DNA from: Thermosporothrix hazakensis | GTDB taxonomy: Bacteria > Chloroflexota > Ktedonobacteria > Ktedonobacterales > Ktedonobacteraceae | Assembly (NCBI RefSeq): GCF_003253565.1 | Contig: NZ_QKUF01000010.1 | Span: forward strand, 1 to 63,268 | Length of the DNA: 63,268 nucleotides | Reading direction: 5' to 3' | Shown: positions 1 to 9,401 of the stretch, piece after piece | Layout: every line of letters starts with the position of its first letter | Position numbering within the stretch: position 1 is the stretch's first letter | Program-made: the position numbers and the translations under genes | The notes under the pieces: model-generated | What the model saw: the letters and a program-made list of their open reading frames with translations, nothing else | The model's database searches: none | Told to the model about the DNA's origin: nothing

Positions 1-339
1 TTGCTTCCATCCTCAAGACTTGTGTGTTTCCTGCCTGCGCGTGTGGCTTTCTCGATGGGCTTGTTGTGCTTCAGGCGAGGTCGGATGGGCTCTCGCGACG
101 GATGAGCCCCCTCGTCGGCTTGTTGGTGAAGATGATAGCTCAAGCAACACAACATGCATCTTGCTCTCGCATAATCTCTGTGAAGGACAGGTAGACCTCT
201 CCTTCACGCGTTCTGGAAATCACCCCGGACGCTTGCGGCCGAAAGTCCAATGCTCATCTGCGACCTGTTCGTTGGGAAGCGCACGGATGAGTAAAAGAGG
301 AACCCTTCAAAGAAGACCTGAAAAAGGAGGAAGGAACGG
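1..339. other. No gene supported
   Basis: I see no recognisable protein in the first 339 bases. An open frame runs over bases 20-388 but resembles nothing known and overlaps the start of the next, better supported gene. The last bases hold the ribosome site AAGGAGG near 323 for the gene at 340. Confidence 0.5.
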
Positions 340-624
340 ATGCGCAAACACAGAGCGGATATCGCGGATCACGAGACGCGACCCTTAAGTACAAAAGCCC
401 TTCAGCAGGCGCAGGTGACACGCTACCTGAAGCGGCATCAGCTCTCGATCCACACCGTGGCTTCTGTTGCCGGGGTCCCGCTCATGGTGGTCTGGCGCGT
501 TCAGCAGGGCGAGCCGGTCACGCAGGAGCACACTCACATAATCGAGTCTGCGTTCCTGTGTTTGACCGGTATGTCGTATGAAGGCAGCTTTGCGGTGTAT
601 CCAGAAGAAAGGAGCGAAAGATGA
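340..624 (+). CDS. Small helix-turn-helix protein
   Basis: A 94-aa protein. Residues about 27-60 look like a Cro/CI-type helix-turn-helix (YLKRHQLSIHTVASVAGVP followed by VVWRVQQGEPV), so it is probably a DNA-binding regulator; this is inferred from pattern only. The start is set by AAGGAGG about 10 bases upstream. It is the first of four tightly packed genes: its stop codon overlaps the next start (ATGA at 621-624), which implies translational coupling. It could autoregulate the cluster, but no operator is evident. Confidence 0.65.
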   Translation: MRKHRADIADHETRPLSTKALQQAQVTRYLKRHQLSIHTVASVAGVPLMVVWRVQQGEPVTQEHTHIIESAFLCLTGMSYEGSFAVYPEERSER

Positions 625-1121
625 GACGACAGAAAAAGCAACAGCAGAACACCACTCCCTTGTTTCCGAAGACCAACGACTCTCTGCCCACCACCAATCT
701 GGTCTGGCCGGCCTACGATCAGCTTCGCCAGAGCGACAGGGCACTTCTGGTTCTCCGGCTCTGCCTCTCCTTCAATGATGTGCGGGTGGTTGAAACCATC
801 GTGGGTTCATACCTCTCATACCTTGAGCATACATCCCGCTTGAAGCCCTCACACCGTGTCAAAATCCAGCGCCTGAGCGGGCTGCGCATGCGCTTGTACG
901 GCTTGCTTGCCCATGAGCAAAAAGGTGCCTTCTCGAGTGCGGCTCTCCTGCTGACACTCGAGGATCTGGAACTGCTGAACGAGGTGCTCGAAGCCTTCCT
1001 CACCCTCATCAAACGGCTCACAGTCCGGTCTCAGGAGCGTGATGAGCTGGTGCAAGCGCTTCGGTTCTTGCAGCGCACCATCGAGGATATGATCCAGATC
1101 CAGTTGAACGGGGTGGAGTGA
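621..1121 (+). CDS. Hypothetical protein, helical
   Basis: A 166-aa protein that I do not recognise. After a basic, Gln-rich N-terminus the sequence is mostly amphipathic helix with many Leu, Arg and Glu residues and no predicted membrane span. Its start overlaps the stop of the helix-turn-helix gene, and its own stop overlaps the next start at 1121. The coupling argues that the protein is really made and acts with its neighbours; the function is unknown. Confidence 0.6.
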   Translation: MRRQKKQQQNTTPLFPKTNDSLPTTNLVWPAYDQLRQSDRALLVLRLCLSFNDVRVVETIVGSYLSYLEHTSRLKPSHRVKIQRLSGLRMRLYGLLAHEQKGAFSSAALLLTLEDLELLNEVLEAFLTLIKRLTVRSQERDELVQALRFLQRTIEDMIQIQLNGVE

Positions 1122-1279
1122 TGATCCGACGCATTGAGACCGATGAGGCTACGCTTGCAAGTGTCAAAAAGCTCGTAGAGCAACAGCTTCAGGGAGAGAA
1201 CAAGGCGGCTGAGCGGTCCTCTTATGAGCGCTTTTTGCAGGATCTTGACAGGCCCGTGCCCCCACGCTCATGGAGGTAA
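1121..1279 (+). CDS. Small hypothetical protein (52 aa)
   Basis: A 52-aa frame whose ATG overlaps the stop of the preceding gene (TGATG at 1119-1123). The product is highly charged (MIRRIETDEATLASVKKLVE at the N-terminus) and probably helical. No family is recognised. The overlap on both sides is the main evidence that it is a gene. Confidence 0.45.
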   Translation: MIRRIETDEATLASVKKLVEQQLQGENKAAERSSYERFLQDLDRPVPPRSWR

Positions 1280-1476
1280 CGGCGCTCTTGAAGGAAGCAC
1301 AAGAGCTACAAGAGGTGTTTCCTCGCCTGTCGCGTGAAGGACAAAGAGCTGCTGAGGAACGTCTTTCAACCATTTCCAGGCAATTGAGTCAGTGGCGTTT
1401 GATGCTTGGTCAGCACTTGTTTTATCGAAAGGGAAATGATAGTAGGGGATGCATCCTCGTCGCCCGTTGCAAATAG
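1270..1476 (+). CDS. Small hypothetical protein (68 aa)
   Basis: A 68-aa frame that starts ten bases before the end of the preceding gene, continuing the chain of overlapping small genes. The first 45 residues form a Leu/Glu/Arg-rich helix (LLKEAQELQEVFPRLSREGQ). The last twenty residues look less constrained. A minus-strand frame with a hydrophobic start (1366-1680) overlaps its end; only one is likely real, and I prefer this one because of the coupling. Confidence 0.35.
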   Translation: MEVTALLKEAQELQEVFPRLSREGQRAAEERLSTISRQLSQWRLMLGQHLFYRKGNDSRGCILVARCK

Positions 1477-2522
1477 ATAAAATGCAGTAGGAGAGAGAGA
1501 TGCCAGCCTTTCTGGTGGTATGGAAGATGAGAGATAAGGCACAATATGAAACATCTCTCCTGGTTTCATCTTTTTTAAAGGCCAAGCTAAAGTTGGAAGT
1601 GTGTTTGCTGTCGGTCTTCCAAAGGCGCGATACAGACTACCAACAGCAAAGCACAAACAGATAATCGTCAAACAAAGCATTACATAGCTAATTAATCCAG
1701 AGTGTACCTGTCAATGCGTGAATTCCTTTCCACTGGCTCATTTGATCTGTTTCCCTGCTTCTTTGAGCCGTTGGGAACACTCCAGAGAATGTTTTCGCAT
1801 CAAGAATCAAGCCTAAACGTCCAACAAACGTACTCTATGATCTTCATCGAATAATTTACTCTAGGCATTTCTACCCTACTATACCAACTTATAAGTATAT
1901 CCTGAGAGAAAAGCTCATGCTTATTATTGTATTTTACATAATAAAAAAACAAAAAAAATCAAGTTAATAGAGCTGCTTATACAAAACATTAGTAATTGTA
2001 AAAAAATGTCTTCTTTGTAGTAGATACACAAGTAAAAGTAACAGACTTTAAAACGAAACATATTTTTCCGATACTCTATCAACGCAATATATTTGTTACC
2101 ACAAACTTATAATGTTACTCCTTATCTTCATAAGGGGAGAGAAAAACATACAGCATACAACGAGGCGTGCAATATGACTACACCATAAAATCTGCACAGT
2201 CACGAGAGCTGACCCAAGAATTGGCGAAGCTCCTGGATGTGAGGTTGCCAATCAAGAGATGAGGCTTGCAGAGAGAACAGGGAAGAGCGACACTGCATCG
2301 CTTCTTCCTCCTCTCTGCTAGACAGACAAGCAGGATCTCCATTGACGCACGCAACGTGGGAGGTGGTTTCCTTGAAGAAGTAACCACCTCAGACTACATC
2401 TCTGCTCAGTCCTTGCTTGCTTTGTATCTCACGTGCATCGTTTTCTACTGGTTCAGTGCTTCTCCTTCCCCCCTTCCTTCTTCGTTTGAGTGATGTGTTC
2501 ATTCGCGACCAATTGTTCAGCA
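1477..2522. other. Intergenic, AT-rich
   Basis: About 1 kb without a convincing gene. Bases 1840-2170 are very AT-rich with long A and T runs. Bases 2170-2400 become GC-richer and may be an unrecognised remnant, but no frame gives a recognisable protein. Confidence 0.5.
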
Positions 2523-3257
2523 TCAGAAAGAAGATGCATTCTTCATTTCTTCCATAGAAAGGCAACGGTCAGCGCGAGCTGCAATATTTAGATCGTGAGT
2601 GACCAGGATCATCGTACTCTGTTCTTCCCGCTGGATCTCCCGCAGGAGAGTAAGTATCTCCTGACCTGTACGGGGATCAAGATTGCCCGTTGGCTCGTCT
2701 GCAAGTAACAATCTGGGACGATGCATCAAGGCCCGGGCTATCGCAACTCGTTGCTGTTCTCCGCCAGAAAGGCGCGCTGGCGTGTGTCCCAAACGTCCGC
2801 CTAATCCTACCCGCTCTAACAGCTCTTTTGCCCGTTGCCGTATATTGACGTTGGCATGTCGTTGATAGGGGAGTAGGGGAAGCATCACATTCTCTAACGC
2901 GGTGAGGTTGGGCAAGAGATAAAAAAGCTGAAAGACAAAGCCGACGACATGACGTCGATACCGAACTGCGCTTGCTCCTTTGAGGGTATGCACTGCATGT
3001 CCATCTACCCAAATTTCTCCTGATGTCGGGGTATCTAATGCACCCAGGAGAGCTAACAAGGTGGTTTTTCCCGAACCTGATTGTCCTATAATTGTGATAA
3101 ACTCTCCACTCTGAATCTCAAAGTGGACATCTTGGAAGACCACTAGCTCCTTCTCTTTTTCCTGATAGACCTTTCTCACTGCTTCGACGCAGACGAAAGC
3201 CTCTTTCTGTTTTCTCTTCTCAGACAAGTTTGTCTGTACTTCCTGCTCTCTTTGCAT
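2523..3257 (-). CDS. ABC transporter ATP-binding protein (LolD/MacB type)
   Basis: A 244-aa ATPase of the LolD/MacB class, which powers FtsX-type permeases in peptide or drug export or lipoprotein handling. Visible motifs are Walker A GQSGSGKTTLL, Q-loop FVFQLFYLLPNLT, signature LSGGEQQRVAIARAL, Walker B LLLADEPTGNLD and the switch histidine in LVTHDLN. Length is normal for the class; an extra basic stretch of about 20 residues precedes the domain. AAGGAGA sits upstream, and the gene starts 16 bases after the permease stop. It is the third gene of the operon with the permease and the lipoprotein. The substrate cannot be told. Confidence 0.93.
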   Translation of the reverse strand: MQREQEVQTNLSEKRKQKEAFVCVEAVRKVYQEKEKELVVFQDVHFEIQSGEFITIIGQSGSGKTTLLALLGALDTPTSGEIWVDGHAVHTLKGASAVRYRRHVVGFVFQLFYLLPNLTALENVMLPLLPYQRHANVNIRQRAKELLERVGLGGRLGHTPARLSGGEQQRVAIARALMHRPRLLLADEPTGNLDPRTGQEILTLLREIQREEQSTMILVTHDLNIAARADRCLSMEEMKNASSF

Positions 3258-3272
3258 AGGTTTTTCTCCTTG

Positions 3273-6023
3273 CTATTCCGCTCGTAAAATGTCAATAAGC
3301 TGCATATGGCGAATCGCTCGTATAGTAGGTACAATGGCAAGGATCACTCCCCCCACCAATGTCAAAAGTGTGCCAATGACAATCCATACACTCGCCCATT
3401 GGAGTCGGTGACTGCTCGCAAGGAAGGCAAGCGAACACAGCAGCCCAGCAAGAATACTCCCCCCGGCTAACAATACCCCTTCCTGCAAAAAGAGTCGGTA
3501 GAGAAGGGACCTGTCCCAGCCAAGTGCCTGAAGCAATCCAACCTCATGACGACGCTCCTGGAATTGCAAAAGAAACAGATCTGTAACCATTGCAAAGGTG
3601 AGCAGCAAGGCAAAGAGCACTCCGCAAAGTTGGGGAAGTACTGTCTGGAGCAGAATCTCATTGCCCAGCAGAGTGCCTTGCAATTGTTGCTGAAAATGAA
3701 GGACGCCGTTGCCCATCACCATGAGCAACAGGGTAGAGAGGAATAAACAGCACCCTGCAATGAGAATGCGGCCTCGTGTTCGTTGTAGATTCCGTAGGGC
3801 CAAACCGAGGAGTGGAGAAAGAATACGATCTAACCGGGAAACATGCTGTACCTGTGCAGAGGAAAGGCTTATTCCTGCATGCAAGATTTCTGCAGGATGG
3901 ATCTTCCAGACCTGCCAGAACGGGTAGAGAGCCGTTAAGCATGCAAGCAGAAACACTCCTGGCAATACCAAGATCCCTGCAGCGAAAGGAATGGTGACTC
4001 CTATTCCAGTAACAACCAGTAATGCAAGCAGTAGACCAAGCACACCTCCTCCACACGCCAGGAAAAGGATCTGCATGAGGAAGTGCTGCGCCACATGATA
4101 AGGGTGCCAGCCGAGAGCACCGAGCAGCGCAAATTCTCGTTGGCGCGCCGTTGCTTGAGCACTTAAAGAGACGAGCAGAAACCCGGTACACACCAGCAAA
4201 ATCGCTCCTAAAAATAGCATCTGGGTATCACGCGCCTGTTGGACATAGACGAGACCTGCACCAGGGTAGATCCACCGCTCCTCCACCCATCCAAGCGGTG
4301 CAACATCGCGCACTGCACCGTATTCTCCCTTTTTCACCCCTGGGACATATACCAGTGTCGGCTGTGGAGATGATCCCAATGTTACTAAGGCATGTAAACC
4401 TGTGCGTTGTTCGATGGATTGAGCAAGCTGTTGTATCCGTTGCCAGCTTGCCTCATTGGGCGTATCCACTCCTGACACCCGCACACGAATCGCACTAATC
4501 AACGTGTCCCCGATCAATTGTCGGGCCACATGCAACGTCGTAAGGGCCAGGGGAGGCTGAAAGAGATACCCGGCAGGATTTGGTGTCGGCAATATTTCTT
4601 TCGGAGGAACAGGCTTGCCCTGTGCATCATATTTCAGCAGAGTTGGTGTAGGAACATAGGTATTCTCGGGGAGCCAGTTGATCGGCTGATCAAAGCGTGC
4701 TTTGAGTCGCTGCCCAGAGAATTGACCTTGAATATCAAAATTATACATCGCTTTCACATATGGTGGCATATTACTCTTGCCAATCAATAAAGGTCGCAGC
4801 GAGCGGAAATAGACCTCTTCTTCCGGTAACGCAGAGGGAGCATCACTGTGCAGTGCTTGCGAAAGCTGCTGTTGTATCTCGATTCCATTTTGTTGGGGGA
4901 GTGGTTGTAGCGTATAGGCTTTCTTTCCATTTGGGCTTGTGGCAGGAGCATAAGTAACTCCTGACGGGAGATACAGAAAGCGAGCATCAGCCTGATTTGC
5001 AGCGGTCATTTGGGTTTTCCATGTGCTACCATCCCAGAGCAAGTTGGCACTAGTTAGACGCTTCGGTTCGTTTTGGAGAAGCGGGATCTTCCCCTGAAAG
5101 ATCTGCTGTTGGTTCGGCAACTTCTGGAGATACGCTGTGCCCCCTTTTTCTATAACCTCCCGAGGATCAAGGTTTTCAGGTGCCATATACGTCACGGTTG
5201 CCGTCTGTGCCACCGAGCCTGGTAGCTTTTGTTGTACCATGACAGGAATATTCATGACCGGGATAGAGACGGGCTTGTTCTGTGCTCCCATCATGGGAAT
5301 CGTTGGCCGCTGTGGATTTTGCCGCAGTGTCTCCTGGTTTGTGAGCATGCGACCAGAAAGCAGGCTTTGCTCCAGGCCGACAAGCTGTCCTTCCTGTTCT
5401 GGATCAATGGCCGCAACCAGAAAGGTTCCTGTCTCTAACGAGGGAAAAACAATATGGGAACTGCCACAACCTCCCACTTCGATACCGTTCCTACGAAGTT
5501 CTTCAAAAGAGGGAAAATCTTTCTCACTAAACTTGCTGCATTTGGAGGCTGAGGCAAAGTAAAAAAAGCGGCTCTCTTTATGATATGCTACCTCGCGTAC
5601 CCCATTCGAGGTACGTACCTCCATCTCAACTTTATAGTATCCCATTCTATCCATCACTGGACGAAGTTCCCATAGAGGTGCTGGCAATTGCGCGTAGCCC
5701 AGAAATGCGATCGGAGCTGCAATTTCAACATGAGGAAGACTACGAACCTGCTGATATTGCTGAACCGTGATACCTCCACTATACCCCTGTAACAATGCTG
5801 GAGAAATGGCTTGTCCAGGTGGGACACTCACCTGCGGAGGCAGAACGATAAGATCATAGACGGGACGCCAGTTCTGCGCAACTAAATTGTTGACGCGAAG
5901 TGTTGTCGCATTTGTTGTCGAGCTTAGAACCAGAAAGGCACAGGCCGCACAGAGAAAACCACTAGCAGTCAACCAACTCTTTCCTTGTTGCCGCCGAAGC
6001 AGTAACCAGATCCAAGAAAACAT
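3273..6023 (-). CDS. FtsX-like ABC transporter permease, large
   Basis: A 916-aa permease with the FtsX/MacB plan: one N-terminal membrane span, a large extracytoplasmic part of over 500 residues, then two groups of membrane helices, each an FtsX unit (one containing RQREFALLGALGWHPY, the other RRHEVGLLQALGWD). Two FtsX units in one chain means it need not pair with a second permease. I place the start at 6023 (MFSWIWLL) because GAAGGGAG lies 8 bases upstream; an in-frame ATG at 6056 has no good ribosome site. It lies between the lipoprotein and ATPase genes. The role is probably export or envelope maintenance. Confidence 0.88.
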   Translation of the reverse strand: MFSWIWLLLRRQQGKSWLTASGFLCAACAFLVLSSTTNATTLRVNNLVAQNWRPVYDLIVLPPQVSVPPGQAISPALLQGYSGGITVQQYQQVRSLPHVEIAAPIAFLGYAQLPAPLWELRPVMDRMGYYKVEMEVRTSNGVREVAYHKESRFFYFASASKCSKFSEKDFPSFEELRRNGIEVGGCGSSHIVFPSLETGTFLVAAIDPEQEGQLVGLEQSLLSGRMLTNQETLRQNPQRPTIPMMGAQNKPVSIPVMNIPVMVQQKLPGSVAQTATVTYMAPENLDPREVIEKGGTAYLQKLPNQQQIFQGKIPLLQNEPKRLTSANLLWDGSTWKTQMTAANQADARFLYLPSGVTYAPATSPNGKKAYTLQPLPQQNGIEIQQQLSQALHSDAPSALPEEEVYFRSLRPLLIGKSNMPPYVKAMYNFDIQGQFSGQRLKARFDQPINWLPENTYVPTPTLLKYDAQGKPVPPKEILPTPNPAGYLFQPPLALTTLHVARQLIGDTLISAIRVRVSGVDTPNEASWQRIQQLAQSIEQRTGLHALVTLGSSPQPTLVYVPGVKKGEYGAVRDVAPLGWVEERWIYPGAGLVYVQQARDTQMLFLGAILLVCTGFLLVSLSAQATARQREFALLGALGWHPYHVAQHFLMQILFLACGGGVLGLLLALLVVTGIGVTIPFAAGILVLPGVFLLACLTALYPFWQVWKIHPAEILHAGISLSSAQVQHVSRLDRILSPLLGLALRNLQRTRGRILIAGCCLFLSTLLLMVMGNGVLHFQQQLQGTLLGNEILLQTVLPQLCGVLFALLLTFAMVTDLFLLQFQERRHEVGLLQALGWDRSLLYRLFLQEGVLLAGGSILAGLLCSLAFLASSHRLQWASVWIVIGTLLTLVGGVILAIVPTIRAIRHMQLIDILRAE

Positions 6024-6062
6024 AAACGGATCTCCCTTCCATTTCTTCTTTACCAAAACGCT

Positions 6063-6479
6063 TTACGAGGCGAGCTGGAATTCCGTGATTTGGATATGTT
6101 GCTCCTCCGGGAGTGTTGCATTCAGTTCATGAATACGTTGCAAAAGGTGCTGCGCACACCGCTTTAAGCCATCATTCTCTTCACTCCGAATACTGTATTC
6201 TTGATGAGGTTCCCCTTGCAAGATACTGAGAAACCCAATGCCAGAATCTTTATATTTCCCAACAGAAATTTGACGAATAGTATGCGCTGTGATTTTTGCC
6301 TCCGCCTCCTGGCAAGATATGGTTGCTAGAGGCGTGGACTGAGCTAGAATATTCTCTACCTGACTGGTCTCCGTTGGCGTTGGAACTGCACTTTCTTGAG
6401 AGGGCAGTTCTTGCGTACAACCGCTCAGGAACAAGAGACATAGGAGCAATAGGCCAAGAGACCTTATACAAAGCTTCAT
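6063..6479 (-). CDS. Lipoprotein, first gene of ABC operon
   Basis: A 138-aa lipoprotein with an N-terminal signal peptide and a lipobox (LFLSGC, cysteine near residue 21), so it should be anchored on the outer face of the membrane. The rest has no recognised domain; a Pro/Ser/Thr-rich linker follows the cysteine. AAGGAGG lies a few bases upstream. It is 39 bases ahead of the permease, so it probably acts as an accessory or substrate-binding partner of that transporter; this is inferred from position. Confidence 0.8.
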   Translation of the reverse strand: MKLCIRSLGLLLLCLLFLSGCTQELPSQESAVPTPTETSQVENILAQSTPLATISCQEAEAKITAHTIRQISVGKYKDSGIGFLSILQGEPHQEYSIRSEENDGLKRCAQHLLQRIHELNATLPEEQHIQITEFQLAS

Positions 6480-7069
6480 GTTTCCCTCCTTATTTTTTTA
6501 TCTACATTGATCTATGAGTATGCGTTAATTTACCAATCTCGATGGCAAAAATGCCATGAAGAACAATGCTATGCTTGTTATACCGCACGATTCTGACACA
6601 TTTCTGACAGGAGATATATTTTCAAATATTGTGTGAAAAGTATATTGTATAGAAAAGCTGAAATAGCCCCTTGTTCCGTACGTAGATTGAGAAAGCTTCT
6701 TTAAGGGGATAGCATCATTGTAATTTTATTGAACACAATGTAGCACTAATATAAACCAAACAAATATCTTCTAGAGTAGAAGGCCATCATATCCTTTTAA
6801 AGTTTATAAGTTATAAACAATTCATAAGAGACCTGGAGTAGATGAGCAATTGCCTGAAAAGTAAATCCTTCTCTTTCAGATCTCATGGATAAGTAATGAG
6901 AATGTTCAGCTCGATTGCACCTTTCTTTAACGATATAGAAATCTGCGAGCATAAATTGAGTGTCGATGAATCACTAATAATCTTTTCCGTACTGTGCAAT
7001 CCGTAGCTTTATAAAGACATATACTTATGATTTACGGGCCATAAGACTGTGACCATGCTACTTCTAGAA
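6480..7069. other. AT-rich intergenic, operon promoter side
   Basis: About 590 bases of AT-rich sequence upstream of the minus-strand ABC operon. The operon promoter must lie here, but I could not fix a convincing -35/-10 pair. No gene was seen. Confidence 0.5.
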
Positions 7070-7440
7070 CTGAGAGAAACGGTACAAGAAAAAGCATCAA
7101 TCATCCTATGCTCAAGCATTTATGTAGTCAGCTCGGTCGGGATGCCAAATCCCACAGTAGCCACCTTGGACAGTTCGATTATTCAAACAGGCATCATACT
7201 AGCCATGAGCTTAGTTATAACGCCAGAAGAAGATGTGTGTGCAAATGTCACTTGCTCATTGAGATGGAGAAGGGTGCTGCTGGCTTTTGATGAGCATCCG
7301 GCCAACATCCATAATTGGGATAGCATCAAACACCTGCTTGAGAACCGAACCAGACCTCGAGCAGCATCGCGGGCTGATAAAGTGTATATCCAGGATGATT
7401 TCCCACTGGGTCAAGGATATCTTCTGCTGGCAAGTTGAAA
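7070..7440 (+). pseudogene. IS5-type transposase remnant
   Basis: Two plus-strand frames carry pieces that line up with the central part of IS5-family DDE transposases. Around 7108-7290 the segment LGQFDYSNRHHTSHE resembles the usual 'DSQSVKTT' strand, followed by KCHLLIEMEKG (usual 'KRHLLVDTEG'). In another frame, DEHPANIHNWDSIKHLLE matches the usual 'VHPANIxDRDGIKLLLE'. A frameshift separates them, and both ends of the gene are missing. The call rests on recalled family patterns and is moderate. Confidence 0.4.
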
Positions 7441-7685
7441 TAGTGTATTTCGAGTATTTTAGGGAATATTTAGCCTTATAAATATATATGTTATATTTAT
7501 CTGTTTATGTGCCTTATTCCCATAAGATTGAATACACAAAGCAAAATGATATATTCGCATATTCACTCTCTATGCTTACAAAAAGAGTGAAGCTTGGGGA
7601 AGATGCAAAAACTTCTACCCTACTTCTTCACTCTTTTCTTTATTATTATGCTAAAATTATAAAGTACCACTTTGCGACTAAAGTG

Positions 7686-8096
7686 CTAACACGAGACACA
7701 CCTATCGCCACAGTAAGTGTAATCTGTAAAAGGGCAGTCTTTAGCGTTCCCATAGCACCCTCCATGATAAATACGGATTATGGACTTGTATGGAGTAGAG
7801 ATTCCACAATCGACCGTATTTGTCACACACCCTAAGAAGCTACATGATCCTTCTTCAGGACAAGGAATACATTTGATACTAGGATCATTGAACGTAGTTA
7901 CAGTTCCTACCGTCTTTTGTTTCTTCAAGAAACTCATAGGTTTGTCCTCAGCAGCGGCCTTCGCGGTCCCTCCAGTATTGAGGCCTAAACCGATAGTTGC
8001 AACAGAGGCACCTGCCGCTATAGTTGCAAGCCATTTAAATATACCTCTCCTTTGGGCTACTGTTTCATTGCGTACGAGTTTTGCATCTTTCTCCAT
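7686..8096 (-). CDS. Secreted cysteine-rich protein, MauA-like position
   Basis: A 136-aa protein with a twin-arginine-like export signal (QRRGIFKWLATIAAGASVA) followed by a mature part whose last 60 residues hold ten cysteines, enough for five disulfides. The start at 8096 is chosen because AAAGGAGG lies 8 bases upstream; the ATG at 8129 has no such site. It is the last gene after a MauE-like protein and a membrane redoxin, the same order as mauE-mauD-mauA, where MauA is the Tat-exported, six-disulfide light chain of methylamine dehydrogenase. The cysteine region contains no tryptophan, so a TTQ cofactor cannot form and this is not a classical MauA. Function unknown. Confidence 0.75.
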   Translation of the reverse strand: MEKDAKLVRNETVAQRRGIFKWLATIAAGASVATIGLGLNTGGTAKAAAEDKPMSFLKKQKTVGTVTTFNDPSIKCIPCPEEGSCSFLGCVTNTVDCGISTPYKSIIRIYHGGCYGNAKDCPFTDYTYCGDRCVSC

Positions 8097-8135
8097 TTGA
8101 GAATCCTCCTTTAAAATACTAGCTTCCATTCAAAT

Positions 8136-8744
8136 CTATGACCATATTAGCGAAGTGTCACTATTTTTTGCTGAAACACTCGCTAATAGTGCCATCAAAT
8201 GATTGTAATTATTGATGATCCCTCGCTTCTGCACTTTCTGGTCTTCATCTATTAGAAAAACAAGAGGGAAGCCTCCAATTTTGTAAATAGTTTGTACTAA
8301 TTCCGGCTCAGGAGTTAGAACTGGTATGGTCAGGTTATGCTGAGCAGCAAACCGTCTGTTCTTCTCCAAATCAGCATCCGCAACGATAAGAATCCTTAAC
8401 TCAGGGTGCTCTATCGCGGTTTTCTGCAAAGCCTCTGCTGTACTTGAGCAGGCAGGACATGTAGTTGAAAGGAAGGCAAGTATGTACTGTTTCCCATTCA
8501 GTTGAGCGATATCGATTACTCTTTTATCTTGATCAATCGCGCGAAAGAGATGAATGTGCTCTCCGACTTCCGGTCCCCCAAACCCTGGAGGGGGAGGAGG
8601 AAACGATGCTACATTTTGTGATATTTGAAGCATACCTTGCTGTTTCAATGCTCCTAATGTCCGCAAGAGGAGCAAGAGCAAGATGGTTTCACCAATGACA
8701 ACCACCCATAATGCAACAAGGCAAATTATCCATATGGTTGAAAT
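8136..8744 (-). CDS. Membrane-anchored redoxin (MauD/TlpA-like)
   Basis: A thioredoxin-fold protein with an N-terminal membrane helix and the redox motif CPAC (FLSTTCPACSSTAEAL), followed by the conserved cis-proline region GGFPLVFLIDED. It resembles MauD and related redoxins that form or isomerise disulfides in exported partners. The open frame has a GTG at 8705, but that start cuts the membrane helix and lacks a ribosome site. An ATT codon at 8744 lies 7 bases after GGAGG and would give a complete helix, so I propose an ATT start. It sits between the MauE-like gene and the cysteine-rich gene, its likely substrate. Confidence 0.82.
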   Translation of the reverse strand: MSTIWIICLVALWVVVIGETILLLLLLRTLGALKQQGMLQISQNVASFPPPPPGFGGPEVGEHIHLFRAIDQDKRVIDIAQLNGKQYILAFLSTTCPACSSTAEALQKTAIEHPELRILIVADADLEKNRRFAAQHNLTIPVLTPEPELVQTIYKIGGFPLVFLIDEDQKVQKRGIINNYNHLMALLASVSAKNSDTSLIWS

Positions 8745-8768
8745 AAGAATCCCTCCTTCCTCTAGGCA

Positions 8769-9401
8769 TTATGCCAGAAACTCGTATATTGCTTTTGTCA
8801 CTTTTATGAGTGCAATAGCTCCAGTCGAAATAATGAATGCAGCTCCAATTGAAGCTACCACCAAGGTAGGATCATACCTTTGGGTACTCAGCAATAGTTC
8901 TAGAGTGATTGTATCTCCAGGTACAAATATATTCAGCAAAAGTAGAGCGAGCAGCAATACATTACGTGCTACCAGTAACCAAGAAATTCTATGATTTCCT
9001 AAGATACCGCCACATGAGCATAAAATATCTGTCCTTTTCCTAATAATGGTAAGGGATATTACACTGCTAAAAATCAGGAAAAGAAGTAACGCCCCTACTT
9101 TGCTAAATATCAATGGCCAGCCAACAACAAGTGCACTTCCTATTACTATCTCCCCTCCAGGAATCATGACTACTAGGATGGATGCGATCGCTTGCCCCAT
9201 TTTTTTCGCAGGTATAATCCTATAGTCACGTATACTGACATAAAAATTGGTAGGATGAAGTATTTTTGTTAAAGCACTACTAATCAAAATAGAGCCTAAA
9301 AACATGCGTAGGGACAAATGTCCTATAGCTAGAGTGTAGAACATAATCTCACTATTTAAGATGTAGCTCCTTTCGATTTTTTTAGCACAAGAAACATGCA
9401 T
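8769..9401 (-). CDS. MauE/DoxX-family redox membrane protein
   Basis: A protein of up to 210 aa with four or more membrane helices and the cysteine motif CSCGG typical of MauE-type proteins, which pass electrons or disulfides across the membrane with a MauD-like partner. The first 19 residues (starting at 9401) are polar and have no clear ribosome site; a start at 9344 (MFYTLAIGHLSLRMF) is equally likely. It opens the three-gene minus-strand set with the redoxin and the cysteine-rich protein. MauE and MauD are needed for maturation of methylamine dehydrogenase light chain in methylotrophs; here no other mau gene is present. Confidence 0.8.
   Translation of the reverse strand: MHVSCAKKIERSYILNSEIMFYTLAIGHLSLRMFLGSILISSALTKILHPTNFYVSIRDYRIIPAKKMGQAIASILVVMIPGGEIVIGSALVVGWPLIFSKVGALLLFLIFSSVISLTIIRKRTDILCSCGGILGNHRISWLLVARNVLLLALLLLNIFVPGDTITLELLLSTQRYDPTLVVASIGAAFIISTGAIALIKVTKAIYEFLA

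Noticed and set aside
1366..1680. Minus-strand 104-aa frame with a hydrophobic N-terminus
   Set aside because: No ribosome site, no known similarity, and it overlaps the last of the coupled plus-strand genes.
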